A stretch of 64,000 bases of DNA, from NCBI RefSeq assembly GCF_001887355.1, contig NZ_MPIN01000001.1, forward strand, positions 434,001 to 498,000, written 5' to 3'. Positions within the stretch are counted from its first letter, which is position 1. Each line of letters opens with the position of its first letter. Shown here one piece after another: positions 40,445 through 50,400 of this stretch. The position numbers and the translations under genes are program-made. A model generated the notes under the pieces. It saw only the letters and a program-made list of their open reading frames with translations, was not told the origin of the DNA and searched no databases. The DNA comes from Cystobacter ferrugineus (lineage in GTDB: Bacteria > Myxococcota > Myxococcia > Myxococcales > Myxococcaceae).

Positions 40445-41326
40445 TCAGGCTCTCGCTGCCTCCTTCGGCTCGGCTGGGGCGGACGGCGCTCGGGCGCGGA
40501 CCATCCAGCAGGCAGCGGTGAAGCGGACCTCCGCTCCGTGTACATAGGGCTCGAATGCGGCGCGGACCGTTTCGATGACCTGGGTGCGAGTCTGGTCGTC
40601 CGCCTCTTGGAGAACCAGGCCGAGCGGACCGAGCCGGGTCAGGTAACGGACCAACTCCTTCTCGGGCAGGGTGCAGGCAATATCGATCGGCCGGATGTCG
40701 ATCTCGGCCCAGCCGCTTTCCTCCAGAATGCGGTGGACCCGGCGCTGGTCCGCGAAGGCGAACTGCCCCGGCGCGTCCGGCCGGCGGGCGGGGACGTTTG
40801 GCAGGAGCGGTGCCGCGGCGCGCTCGGCCGTCGTCATGAACGGATTCTCCGCGGGACTCCGCCAGGCGATGAACCGCAATTCGGCGTCGTCCTTCGCGGC
40901 GCGCTTCAGGTTCGCGAAGGCCCGGACGAAGTCGTCGAAGAACATGACGCCGAAGCGCGAAATGATCATGTCGAAGCTCGCGGGCTCGAAGGCGTGGTTC
41001 TGCGCGTTGGCGCGGATGAAGCTCGCCGGCGTGCTTTCCCGTTCGGCGCGGGCCCGGGCGGAGGTGATCATCGGATCCGAAATGTCGATGCCGATGCAGC
41101 GGCCCTCCGCGCCGAGCTGCCGCGCGATGGCGAGCGTCGTGCTGCCCGTACCGCAGCCGACGTCGAGCACCTGGCGCCCGGAGCCGGCGGAGACCGCTTC
41201 GACGAGCAGGTCCTCCAGCGGTTTGAACATCTGGTCGAGCAACTCCTGTGCCTCGACCCAGGCGCGTCCGGCGAGGCCATTCCAAAGCTTCGTCTGCTCG
41301 TCATCGGTCTGGCTTGTGACATTCAT
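40445..41326 (-). CDS. Class I SAM-dependent methyltransferase
   Basis: 293 aa. SAM loop VLDVGCGTGSTTLAIARQLG, then GIDISDPMI, then FDMIISRFGVMFFDD. It resembles UbiE/ArsM-like small-molecule methyltransferases, without the Cys triad of ArsM. The ATG has AAAGGAG 7 nt upstream. Divergent from a MerR gene, with a MerR-type operator/promoter between them, so it is inducible by that regulator's signal. Confidence 0.88.
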   Translation of the reverse strand: MNVTSQTDDEQTKLWNGLAGRAWVEAQELLDQMFKPLEDLLVEAVSAGSGRQVLDVGCGTGSTTLAIARQLGAEGRCIGIDISDPMITSARARAERESTPASFIRANAQNHAFEPASFDMIISRFGVMFFDDFVRAFANLKRAAKDDAELRFIAWRSPAENPFMTTAERAAAPLLPNVPARRPDAPGQFAFADQRRVHRILEESGWAEIDIRPIDIACTLPEKELVRYLTRLGPLGLVLQEADDQTRTQVIETVRAAFEPYVHGAEVRFTAACWMVRARAPSAPAEPKEAARA

Positions 41327-41377
41327 GATCGTCTCCTTTGGCGTGCCTTCGAGAACCGAAAGCCGTACTGTGCCAGT

Positions 41378-41397
41378 TCAAGTCGACTTGAGGTCAA
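41378..41397 (-). promoter_or_regulatory. MerR-type operator and promoter of the methyltransferase
   Basis: A perfect 14-bp palindrome TCAAGTCGACTTGA lies at 41378-41391. On the minus strand it directly follows TTGACC (41397-41392), a good -35 box. The -10 is then some 19-20 bp away (around 41366-41372), the long spacer that MerR-family activators correct by DNA distortion. The same DNA overlaps the GAGG ribosome site of the merR gene (41390-41393), so binding could also repress merR. Confidence 0.75.
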
Positions 41398-41401
41398 GCG
41401 G

Positions 41402-41833
41402 GTGAGAGAGCTGGACATCACCGAAGTGGCGCGGCGGTCCGGCGTTCCTGCCTCGACGCTGCGGTTCTATGAGGAAAAGGGGCTGATCGCCTCTATCGGC
41501 AGGCGGGGTCTGCGCCGTCTGTTCGAGCCCGACGTGCTGGAACGGCTGGCACTGATCGCGCTGGGGCGCGCCGCTGGCTTCTCTCTCGATGAGATCGCGC
41601 TGATGTTCGCGCCGGGCGGGCGGCCGCGCATCGACCGACAGATGCTCGCGGCCAAGGCGGAGGAGCTCGACAGGAAGATCCGCGAACTGAGCGCCATGCG
41701 CGACGGCCTGCGGCACGCCGCTGCCTGCCCCGCGCCGAGCCACATGGAATGCCCCACCTTCCGCCGCATCCTGCGGGCCGCCGCGTCTGGAGCTGTGGGA
41801 GCGCGAGGGAAGAGGGCTCCGCGGCCACCGTGA
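41402..41833 (+). CDS. MerR family transcriptional regulator
   Basis: 143 aa. N-terminal winged HTH (ITEVARRSGVPASTLRFYEE, KGLIASIGRRGLRRLFEPDV), a dimerisation helix, and a short C-terminus with two cysteines (ACPAPSHMECPTF). The SoxR C-x2-C-x-C-x5-C cluster is absent, so the signal is not a SoxR-type 2Fe-2S centre; thiol or metal sensing is possible. The start is GTG at 41402 with GAGG 8 nt upstream. It sits next to its predicted operator and controls the divergent methyltransferase gene. Confidence 0.9.
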   Translation: MRELDITEVARRSGVPASTLRFYEEKGLIASIGRRGLRRLFEPDVLERLALIALGRAAGFSLDEIALMFAPGGRPRIDRQMLAAKAEELDRKIRELSAMRDGLRHAAACPAPSHMECPTFRRILRAAASGAVGARGKRAPRPP

Positions 41834-41909
41834 ACGCCTCCGGTGCCCAGAACTTTCCGGGCACCCGTGCGTTTCCCGGCGACGCCCGTTCGCGGCGCCT
41901 GGACACTCC

Positions 41910-44900
41910 ATGCACGATCCCTTCACCTCGCGTTCCCTCATGGCCCTGCTCGCCATGGGGCTCTCCCTGCCCTTCACCCTCCAGAACGCACTCCTGACCG
42001 CCAAGGCGGATACCGAGTCGCTGGGCGGTGCCCACCGCACCCTCACCTTCGTGAGCACCGACAAGCCGCTCTACCGGCCCGGCGAGCAGCTCATGGCCCG
42101 AGGGCTGTTGCTCGACTCGATCAGCCACAAGCCACTGGGACACAACCTGCTGGCGAACCTGGAGATCCGCGGCCCCAAGGGGGATGTGCTCACCTCCGCT
42201 CGGGTCCCGACCCAGGATTCGGTCTGGGGCCACGCGTGGACGTTGCCGCCCACGGTGGCGGGGGGCGAGTACACCCTCCAGGTCTCCTATCCGGAGACGG
42301 GCGAGGCCCCCGCTGAGCGCAAGTTCGACGTGCGCGTCTACCGCGCCCCCCGGCTCAAGTCGCAGATCGAGTTCCTTCGCGACGGCTACGGCCCCGGGGA
42401 CACCGTCACCGCCACGCTCGACGTCAAGCGCGCCGAGGGAGGCCCGCCCACGGGCGCTCGCGTCACCGCCACCGCCCTCGTCGATGGCGTCGACGTGGCT
42501 CGGGTGGAGGGCTCGGTCGACGCGCGGGGGCTGTGCACGGTCAGCTTCAAGCTGCCGGCGCGCATCGAGCGCGGCGAGGGCTCGCTCGCCTTCGCCATCG
42601 AGGATGGCGGGGTGGTCGAGACGGCGGCCAAGACGCTCCCCATCCTCCTGCGGACGCTGGACCTCCAGATGTACCCGGAGGGCGGAGACCTGGTGGCGGG
42701 GCTGCCCTCGCGCGTCTACTTCGAGGCGAGGACGCCCTCGCTCAAGCCCGCGGACCTGAGCGGCGTGGTGATCAATCAGGACACGGGCGAGACGGTCGCC
42801 CCGGTGCGCTCGGAGCACGAGGGCCGGGGGCGCTTCGAGCTGACGCCCAGGGCGGGGGTCCGGTACGCGCTGCGCATCGATGAGCCCTCGGGCATCCGTG
42901 ACCTCTTCCCCCTGCCCGGGGTGAAGAGCCGGGGCGCGGTGCTGCGCTCGAACACCGACGTCATCCCCGCGGGTCAGCCCGTGGTGCTCTCGGTGGAGCT
43001 CGCGGGCGTGAAGCGGGCACGGGTGACGCTCAGCAAGCAGGAGGTGGAGCTCGCCTCGTCGCAGGTGGATCCCCACGAGCGGGTGATCCTCGATCCGAAG
43101 GACGCGGACGGCGTGCTCATCGCCACCGTGTGGGACGAGGCGGGCCGTCCACTCGCGGAGCGGCTCGTGTTCCGTCAGCCCTCCAAGGCCTTGTCCATCG
43201 AGGTGACCACGGACAAGAAGCGCTACGTGCCGGGAGAGCAGGTTCAGCTCACCGTCCGCACGATGCGCGAGGGCAAACCCGTGTCGGCGCTGGTGATGCT
43301 CACCGTCACCGATGATGCCGTGCAGCAGCTCATCGAGAAGCGCGACCAGGCGCCCCATCTACCGGTGATGGTGTTGCTGGAGCCCGAGGTGCGGGAGCTG
43401 GCCGATGCCCAGCTCTACCTCGACGAGAAGAACCCAAAGGCGAGGCTGGCGGTGGATCTGCTGCTGGGCACCCAGGGCTGGCGGCGCTTCGCGCTCGCGA
43501 ACGCGGAGAGCTTCGTGGCCCAGCATGGGGACCAGGCCCGGCGCGCGTTCGCCATCCGCGTCCCGCCCCAATTCATGCCGCCTCCCCCGGGGGCGGTGGT
43601 CGCCGAGGGGGCTGGCCTTCCGCCCCCGATGCCCGCGGCTCCAGTGGCCCAGGCTGCACCGCCGCCCCCCAAGGCGGCCAGGCCCCAGGGAGCCCTGGCT
43701 CCGCCCGTCAATCCCCTCGCGGGCAAGCCCGCGCCCCATCCGGGCCTGGCTCAGGGGGCGCTCAAGGCGAAGCGGGAGCAGGCGCGTGAGAGGTCGATCG
43801 TGGCCCGGAGGCACGCGGCGCAGGAGGCGGATGCCATGGCCGGGGCGCCTCTGGATGAGCTGTCCATGTCCTACTTCCGGGAGTACGCGCACCTCGTGCG
43901 GCCCGAGCGCAAGCCCGGCGACCGCGTGGACTTCTCGGAGACGCTCTACTGGAACGCGGGCGTGCGCACCGATGCCCGGGGCGAGACCCGGGTGTCCTTC
44001 GGATTGAACGACTCGGTCACCACCTTCAAGGCGTTCGTGGGAGCCGTGGGGATGGATGGCGCGCTCGGCTCGAGGGTGGCGTCCATCGAGTCGGTCCAGC
44101 CCTTCTACATCGAGCCCAAGCTGCCGCTCGAGGTGACGTCCGGAGACGTGATCCAACTGCCGCTGGCGTTGGTGAATGGCACGACCACGGCGCTCGAGGG
44201 GGCGCGGGTGCGGGTGGCGCTGACGGGCGGCCTGAAGGCGGCCAACGTCGACGGATTGCGCCTGGCCGCGAACGAGCGGGTGCGGCGCATCCTCGAGCTG
44301 AAGGTGGGGGAGCTGTCCAGGCCCGTGGAGGTGTCGCTCGCGGCGAGCGCGGGCAACTACGCGGACACGGTGACGCGCACGCTGAACATCCAGCCTGCTG
44401 GCTTCCCCAGCACCACCTCGTTCAGCGGACTGCTCTCGTCGCGCCAGCCCGCCATGCACGCGCTGAGCGTGCCCTCCAATCTGGTGCGCGGCAGCATGAA
44501 GACCTCCCTCACGGTGTACCCCACGCCGCTGGCCAACATGACCGAGTCGCTGGCCCGGCTCGTCCGCGAGCCCAGTGGCTGCTTCGAGCAGACGAGCTCG
44601 ACCACCTATCCCATGACGATGGCGCAGCGGTACTTCCAGACGCACAGCGGCGTGAGTCCCGAACTGGTGGCCTCGGCGCGCGAGAAGCTGGAGACGGGCT
44701 ACAAGCGGCTGGTGGGCTTCGAGTGCCCGGAGCGCGGCTATGAGTGGTTCGGCGAGAACCCGGGCCACGAGGCGCTCACCGCGTTCGGGCTGATGCACTT
44801 CAGCGAGATGAAGCAGGTGCGGGACGTGGACGCCGCGATGCTCGAGCGCACGCGCCGCTGGCTGCTCGCGCAGCGCGATGGCAAGGGCGGCTTCGAGCGC

Positions 44901-46007
44901 AAGCGCCGCGCGCTCCACACGTGGATCGAGGATCGCGACACCTCCAACGCCTACATCACCTGGGCGCTGCTGGAGAGCGCGACGCGGCCCGCGGAGCAGG
45001 CGCGTGAGCTGTCCCGGGAGGTGGCCGCGCTCGAGGAGGCCGCGGACAAGAGCCGGAACAGCTATGTGGTGGCGCTGACCGCCAACGTGCTGGCGCTCGC
45101 GGGGGACATGGCCGGGGCGCGCAAGCTCATGGACCGGCTCGCCGCGAAGCAGGGTTCGTCGGGTGTGGTGGAGGGCGGCACCCAGTCCATCGTCGGCAGC
45201 ACGGGCGGGACGCTCCAGATCGAGACCACCGCGCTCGCGGTGCTGGCGTGGCTCAAGGACCCGGGCCACCTGGGGAACGTGGAGCGCTCGATGCGCTTCC
45301 TGGCGGATTCATGCCAGGGGGGACGCTACGGCTCGACCCAGAGCACGGTGCTCGCGCTGCGCGCCATCGTCGCCTATGACCAGGTGCGCTCGGCGAAGCG
45401 AGCCCCGGGCTCGGTCCGTGTCTATGTGGACGGCCGGCCCGTGGGCGGCGCGGTGAAGTTCGACGCGAAGTCCCAGGAGGCGCTCAAGCTGCCGGACGTG
45501 GCCGAGCTGCTCACCCCGGGGAAGCACGATCTGGAGCTGCGGATGGAGGAAGGCTCGGAGCTGCCGTACTCCATCGAGGTCACCTACCACGCGCTCGTGC
45601 CGGCCAGCTCGCCGGACACCCGGGTGTCGCTGGAGGTGGCGCTGGCGAAGAACGCGCTGACCGAGGGCGAGCCGACCGAGGCGCGTGTGGTGGTGACCAA
45701 CAAGACCGGCGAGACGCTGCCCACCACGGTGGCCATCTTCGGAGTGCCGGGTGGACTCGAGGTGCGGCATGACCAGCTCAAGGAGCTGGTGAAGAAGCAC
45801 GCGGTGGACGCCTATGAGGTCATCGGCCGCGACGTGGTCCTCTACTGGCGGGGCATGGAGCCGCGCAAGAAGCTGGACGTGCCGCTGTCCCTGGTCGCGG
45901 CGGTGCCCGGGAAGTACACGGGCCCCGCGAGCCGCGCGTACCTGTACTACTCGGACGACCACAAGATCTGGCGTGATGGCCTCGAGGTGTCCATCGCTCC
46001 CAGGTAG
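41910..46007 (+). CDS. Alpha-2-macroglobulin-like protein with thioester
   Basis: 1365 aa exported protease-trap homologue. Signal peptide at about 10-34, ending near TAKADTES. The MG2-type block STDKPLYRPGEQLMARG starts at about residue 49. A Pro/Ala-rich insertion at about 550-640 (with PPPPG and PPPPK runs) is where a bait or linker would be. The A2M core (FGLNDSVTTFKAFVGAVGMD) follows, then the thioester motif GCFEQ with Cys891, the TED helical barrel and a C-terminal receptor-like domain. No lipobox, unlike many bacterial A2Ms, and no pbpC next to it. The start ATG has no strong ribosome site. Confidence 0.92.
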   Translation: MHDPFTSRSLMALLAMGLSLPFTLQNALLTAKADTESLGGAHRTLTFVSTDKPLYRPGEQLMARGLLLDSISHKPLGHNLLANLEIRGPKGDVLTSARVPTQDSVWGHAWTLPPTVAGGEYTLQVSYPETGEAPAERKFDVRVYRAPRLKSQIEFLRDGYGPGDTVTATLDVKRAEGGPPTGARVTATALVDGVDVARVEGSVDARGLCTVSFKLPARIERGEGSLAFAIEDGGVVETAAKTLPILLRTLDLQMYPEGGDLVAGLPSRVYFEARTPSLKPADLSGVVINQDTGETVAPVRSEHEGRGRFELTPRAGVRYALRIDEPSGIRDLFPLPGVKSRGAVLRSNTDVIPAGQPVVLSVELAGVKRARVTLSKQEVELASSQVDPHERVILDPKDADGVLIATVWDEAGRPLAERLVFRQPSKALSIEVTTDKKRYVPGEQVQLTVRTMREGKPVSALVMLTVTDDAVQQLIEKRDQAPHLPVMVLLEPEVRELADAQLYLDEKNPKARLAVDLLLGTQGWRRFALANAESFVAQHGDQARRAFAIRVPPQFMPPPPGAVVAEGAGLPPPMPAAPVAQAAPPPPKAARPQGALAPPVNPLAGKPAPHPGLAQGALKAKREQARERSIVARRHAAQEADAMAGAPLDELSMSYFREYAHLVRPERKPGDRVDFSETLYWNAGVRTDARGETRVSFGLNDSVTTFKAFVGAVGMDGALGSRVASIESVQPFYIEPKLPLEVTSGDVIQLPLALVNGTTTALEGARVRVALTGGLKAANVDGLRLAANERVRRILELKVGELSRPVEVSLAASAGNYADTVTRTLNIQPAGFPSTTSFSGLLSSRQPAMHALSVPSNLVRGSMKTSLTVYPTPLANMTESLARLVREPSGCFEQTSSTTYPMTMAQRYFQTHSGVSPELVASAREKLETGYKRLVGFECPERGYEWFGENPGHEALTAFGLMHFSEMKQVRDVDAAMLERTRRWLLAQRDGKGGFERKRRALHTWIEDRDTSNAYITWALLESATRPAEQARELSREVAALEEAADKSRNSYVVALTANVLALAGDMAGARKLMDRLAAKQGSSGVVEGGTQSIVGSTGGTLQIETTALAVLAWLKDPGHLGNVERSMRFLADSCQGGRYGSTQSTVLALRAIVAYDQVRSAKRAPGSVRVYVDGRPVGGAVKFDAKSQEALKLPDVAELLTPGKHDLELRMEEGSELPYSIEVTYHALVPASSPDTRVSLEVALAKNALTEGEPTEARVVVTNKTGETLPTTVAIFGVPGGLEVRHDQLKELVKKHAVDAYEVIGRDVVLYWRGMEPRKKLDVPLSLVAAVPGKYTGPASRAYLYYSDDHKIWRDGLEVSIAPR

Positions 46008-46118
46008 CTGGGAAGGCGAGCTGGGCCTGGCTTGGGAGGGAGTGCGCTCTCCCCCTCCTGGGTGATGTCGCTGGCATTGGGTCTGGGTACAGACGAACGA
46101 GCCCAAGGAGCCTTTGTC

Positions 46119-47369
46119 ATGTCGAGAGCGGTAGTGATTGGCGGTGGTATCGCGGGTTTGTCGGCGGCGCACGTCCTGTCCCAGCACTTCGAGCGCGTCC
46201 TGCTCGTGGATAGGGATGGGCAGGACGTGGCACACGAGCGCCAGGGCGTGCCACAGGTGGATCACCTCCACGTGCTGATGCGGCGCGGTTGGTTGGCGTT
46301 CAATGAGCTCTTCCAGGGGATTGGCGAGGAGCTCATCCGGGCCGGGGCCGCGGAGGTCGACTGGGGTACGAACTGCTACTGGGTGGGACGCTTCGGGGCC
46401 TTCCCTCGCCCTCCCTCGGACATCACCTCGCGTTTGTGCAGCCGCAGGCTCCTGGAGAAGACGGTCCGCGCCCGTCTGGCGAGCAATCCAAGAATCGAGC
46501 TCGTCGAACATTTCGAGGCCGAGACGTTCCGGTGGGATTCCTCGCGGAGCCGCCTCCTGGCGGTGAAGGCGAGAGATGGGCGGGACTTGGAGGCCTCGCT
46601 CTTCGTGGATGCCTCGGGGCGCAACGGTCCCTTCCGCTCGAAGGCGGTGCTCGAGAAGGTGGATGCGCGGGCGAGCTATGCCACGTGCGTGGTGCGCATT
46701 CCCCACGCGGAGCGTCTGCCCTTCCGGCAGGCCTACGTGCAGGTGTGTGCGCCCCATCACCTGCGCGGAGGTGGCATCAATCCCATCGAGGATGGGTTCC
46801 ACCTGGCGATGATGGTCGGCGCCGGCCACGAGATGCCTCCGGGAGACAAGGAGGGCTTCCTGGACTACGCGCGCTCCCTGCGAGATCCCTGTGTGGCTCA
46901 GGTGCTGTCCGAGGCCGAGTTCGTGGGTCCGATCCGCTGCTTCCGCAGGATGGCGGGAACGCGTGTGTTGCGGCCCGCGTTCCAGGCCGACAACCTCGTG
47001 ACGGTGGGCGATGCGCTGTGTGCCTTGAATCCCGTCTACGGGCAGGGGATGACGGTGAGCCTGCTGTCGGCGCTCGAGCTCGGGCGGCAACTGGCCCAGG
47101 AGGGCAGGACCTCGCAGAAGCGGTTCAACGAGCTCGTCGCGGGTCCCTGGCTCACGGCGGCTGGCGAGGACCTGCGCGTGCCCGGGTGCACCCTGGAGAA
47201 CGTGAGCGTCAGGGAACGTCTGACCATGAGGTTCAACAGCATCCTGGGAGATAGGGTCATGCTCCGGGCCACCTTCGATCCGGACGCGCATCAGCGCGCG
47301 ATGCGTGTCCTCCACATGGTGGACCCGCCCTCCGCGCTCCTCCCACTCGCACTGCCTCGTGTGGGGTAG
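46119..47369 (+). CDS. FAD-dependent oxidoreductase (monooxygenase/halogenase-like)
   Basis: 416 aa. N-terminal FAD dinucleotide motif VVIGGGIAGLSAAHVLSQHF; FAD ribityl-binding block LVTVGDALCALNPVYGQGMT near residue 300. The fold is that of PHBH-type flavoproteins; the substrate is not known, and the tryptophan-halogenase WxWxIP motif is absent. The ATG at 46119 has AAGGAG about 10 nt upstream. Single gene, ending at a hairpin terminator. Confidence 0.85.
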   Translation: MSRAVVIGGGIAGLSAAHVLSQHFERVLLVDRDGQDVAHERQGVPQVDHLHVLMRRGWLAFNELFQGIGEELIRAGAAEVDWGTNCYWVGRFGAFPRPPSDITSRLCSRRLLEKTVRARLASNPRIELVEHFEAETFRWDSSRSRLLAVKARDGRDLEASLFVDASGRNGPFRSKAVLEKVDARASYATCVVRIPHAERLPFRQAYVQVCAPHHLRGGGINPIEDGFHLAMMVGAGHEMPPGDKEGFLDYARSLRDPCVAQVLSEAEFVGPIRCFRRMAGTRVLRPAFQADNLVTVGDALCALNPVYGQGMTVSLLSALELGRQLAQEGRTSQKRFNELVAGPWLTAAGEDLRVPGCTLENVSVRERLTMRFNSILGDRVMLRATFDPDAHQRAMRVLHMVDPPSALLPLALPRVG

Positions 47370-47374
47370 CGGCG

Positions 47375-47408
47375 GGGGGGCTCGCGGAGTCCGAAAGGAC
47401 GGCCCCCC
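47375..47408. terminator. Hairpin between convergent FAD oxidoreductase and OmpA fusion genes
   Basis: GGGGGGC (47375-47381) pairs with GCCCCCC (47402-47408), and inside it GTCC-GAAA-GGAC forms a second stem. It lies between two convergent stops and can act on both strands. Confidence 0.65.
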
Positions 47409-47446
47409 TCCCGAGGTGACTCCGGGAAGAGGGCCCGTCCAGGGTG

Positions 47447-50400
47447 CTACTCGACGATCACGAACTCCACGCGCCGGTTGTTGGCGCGGCCCTCGGGCGT
47501 GCCGTTGGTGTCGATGGGCTTGGTCATGCCGAAGCCCTCCGACGCGAGCCGCTCGGGAGCGATGCCCTTCTGGATGAGGTACTCGAGCACCCACTTCGCC
47601 CGGCGGGCCGACAGGTCCTTGTTGTAGGACGCCTTGCCCGCGTTGTCCGTGTGGGCCTCGACCCGCAGCTTCTTGATGTCCGGGTTGGTGTGGAGCACCT
47701 CGTACACCTGATCGAGGATGGGCAGGGACTCGGTGATGGCGTTGTCCTTGTTGATGGCGAAGTACACCTTGTCGAGCGTGCGCAGCTTGCCCTTCTCGAC
47801 GACCACCTTGGGCGGCGCGGGAGGAGGCGGCGGGGGCGGCGCGGTGACGGTCACCACGACCGTGGCCGTGGCCGTGCGCCCGTCATTGCCCGAGACGCGG
47901 TAGGTGAACGTGTCCTGGCCGGAGAAGCTCTCGCGGGCGGTGTAGCGCAGGGTGCCGTCGGTGGCGGCCTCCACGCGGCCCTCCTTGGCGCTGCCCACCT
48001 CGTCCACGCGCAGGGACTCGCCGGGCTGGCCCTCGTCGTTGCCCAGCACCGTGAGGTCGATGGACTGGCCCGCGAGCACCTGACCCGAATCATCCCGCGC
48101 GATGATCGCGGGAGGAGGCGGGGGAGGCGGAGGAGGTGGGGCGACGACGACGGGCGCCGGCTTCGGACGGGGTGGGGTGTCCGAGGGCGCGTAGCTCAGG
48201 GCCGCGAGCAGCCGGTAGCGCGGCGTGCCGTAGCCGTTGGTGAGGCCCGGGCCACCGCCCACGGTCGCTTCCAGGTTCTTGAGGAAGCCCCAGCGCAGGG
48301 CCAGCAGCAGCTCCAGGGGGTTCGTGGGCACCGAGGGCCGCCGCAGACCCACCTCACCGGCCAGCGTGGCGAGGAGGGCGAGCTTGTGCTGGGGCACCAG
48401 GTCCACCTTGCCGCCGACGCCGTAGGTGATCGCCGTGCCGAGGTTCAGGTTGTAGAACTGCTGAGCGCGGGCGAGGTAGAGGCCCACGTTGGCCATGAGG
48501 GCGGAGCCCCGCTCGCCGCGCCACTCTCCCGCGAGGGTGGGATTGAAGGTGACGCTGCCCGTTCCCGCGTAGGAGTCCCGGGGCGCGGTGGGGAAGGAGA
48601 AGGGCAGCGACAGCGAGAGTCCCAGATTCTGGGAGCGCACCAGCGCCGTCTTCAGGTTCAGGCGCAGGTCGGAGATGGCCGTGGTGACGCCCGTGCTTCC
48701 GAACCGGGGGTTCACCGTGTTGGGGCCCCCCGTGTTCTGGGAGAGCAGCACCGGGATGGCCGCGCCGAGCTCGAACCGGTCGAACAGCGCCACCGAGCCC
48801 GCCAGCGTGAGGAACGCCTGCCGGCCCACGATCAGCCGCTGGTAGCGCGAGTCCTCGCTGGACACGAGCCGCAGGGGCTGGTTGGCGTAGTCCACGAAGA
48901 GCCGGCCACTGACGGTCAGGTGGTCCGGCACCCGCGCGGACTGGACGCCGAGGAGGTCATCCCGGCCGGGCTGCGCCTGGAAGCGCTGCACGAGAAACGA
49001 GCGCCCCAGGTCCCCCTGGGCCTGGGACACCATGGGGACCGTGGCCACCGCGGCGGCGGCGGCGGCCACCGTGCTCCGGCGGCGGCGCAGCCACAGGGCG
49101 AGCGAGCTGAGCAGCAGCGGCAATCCCGCGCCGGCACCGCCCGTGCTGGAGCAGCCACTGCCCTCGACGAGCAACGTGGAATCCGGCTTGCACTCGCCGG
49201 ACAGGCAGACCGAGCCCTCGGCGCACTGCGCGTCGGAGGTGCAGGAGGAGAGGCAGGCGACCTCACCGCAGACGTAGTCGCCGCAGCTTTGCGTCTCCTG
49301 GGTACAGGTACCCGCGCCGTTACAGGTGCCGCTGGAGATGCTGACGCCCTCGGAGCAGCTCGCGTCGCCACACTGCACGGAATCCCGCGGGTAGGAGCAG
49401 GTGTCGCGCACCGTGCCATCGCAGACGCCACCGCACACGGTGCCATCCGAGCCGCACGCGGGACGTCCGCCCTGGGGCGCGCCCGTCACCGCGGTGCAGG
49501 TGCCGACGGAGCCCTCGGCGTTGCAGGCCTCGCACTGGCCCTGGCACGCGGTGTCGCAGCACACGCCGTCCGCGCACAGGCCGGTGGAGCACTCACTGTC
49601 CTGGGTGCACGCTCCGCCCTGGTCCGTGCCCGGGCGCTGGGTGAAGAGGGCGCTCAGCTCGTGGGGTCCGGTGACGTTTGTGATGATGTACTGGCCGCCC
49701 GTGACGGACGTGGAGACCTGCGCGCCGTTGTCCGTGAGCGAGCTCAGGTCGTAGCCCGGCCGTGGGGTGACGGTGCAGGTGACGGACTGGCCGTACAGGA
49801 CAGGCGAGGGGCAGGTGATGGTGCCGCCCGGGCCGCTGCTGGTGGTGATGTCGTACTTGATGGGCTCGAAGCGCGCGGTGACGGTGGTCGCCTGGTCGAC
49901 CGAGACGGTGCAGGGGTTGGCCGTGCCCGAGCAGCCGCCGCTCCAGCCGACGAAGACACTGCCGGGCGCCGCGGTGGCGGTGAGGCTCACCTGGGTGCCC
50001 GCGAGGAAGTCCGCGCTGCTCGTGGTGCAGTTCACATCGCACTGGATGGCCGTGGGGCTGCTGACGATGGTGCCCTGGCCCCCGCCCGTTGGATCCTTCT
50101 CCACCGTGAGGGTCGCGAGGGTGCCGATGCCATTGGAATCGACGGCCACGTTGTTGGTGTCGTTCGGATCCTGGACGTCCGTGGGAGGCGAGATCTGCGC
50201 GCGGTTGACGAGCGTGCCCGAGCCCGAGCCGGGAACGACCCTGGCATCGATCGAGTAGGTGAGCTTGCCACCCGAGGGGATGTCGACGGTGGAGTGGATG
50301 GGGCCCGTGCCCGTGGCCGCCGGGCAGGTGGCGCCGCCGGTGGCGGTGCACGTCCAGGTGACGTCGGTGAGCTCGGGGGGGAAGTCCTCATCGAGGGAGG

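Noticed and set aside
41402-41833. SoxR assignment for the MerR gene
   Set aside because: The operator is SoxR-like, but the C-terminal C-x2-C-x-C-x5-C cluster is missing; only two cysteines remain.
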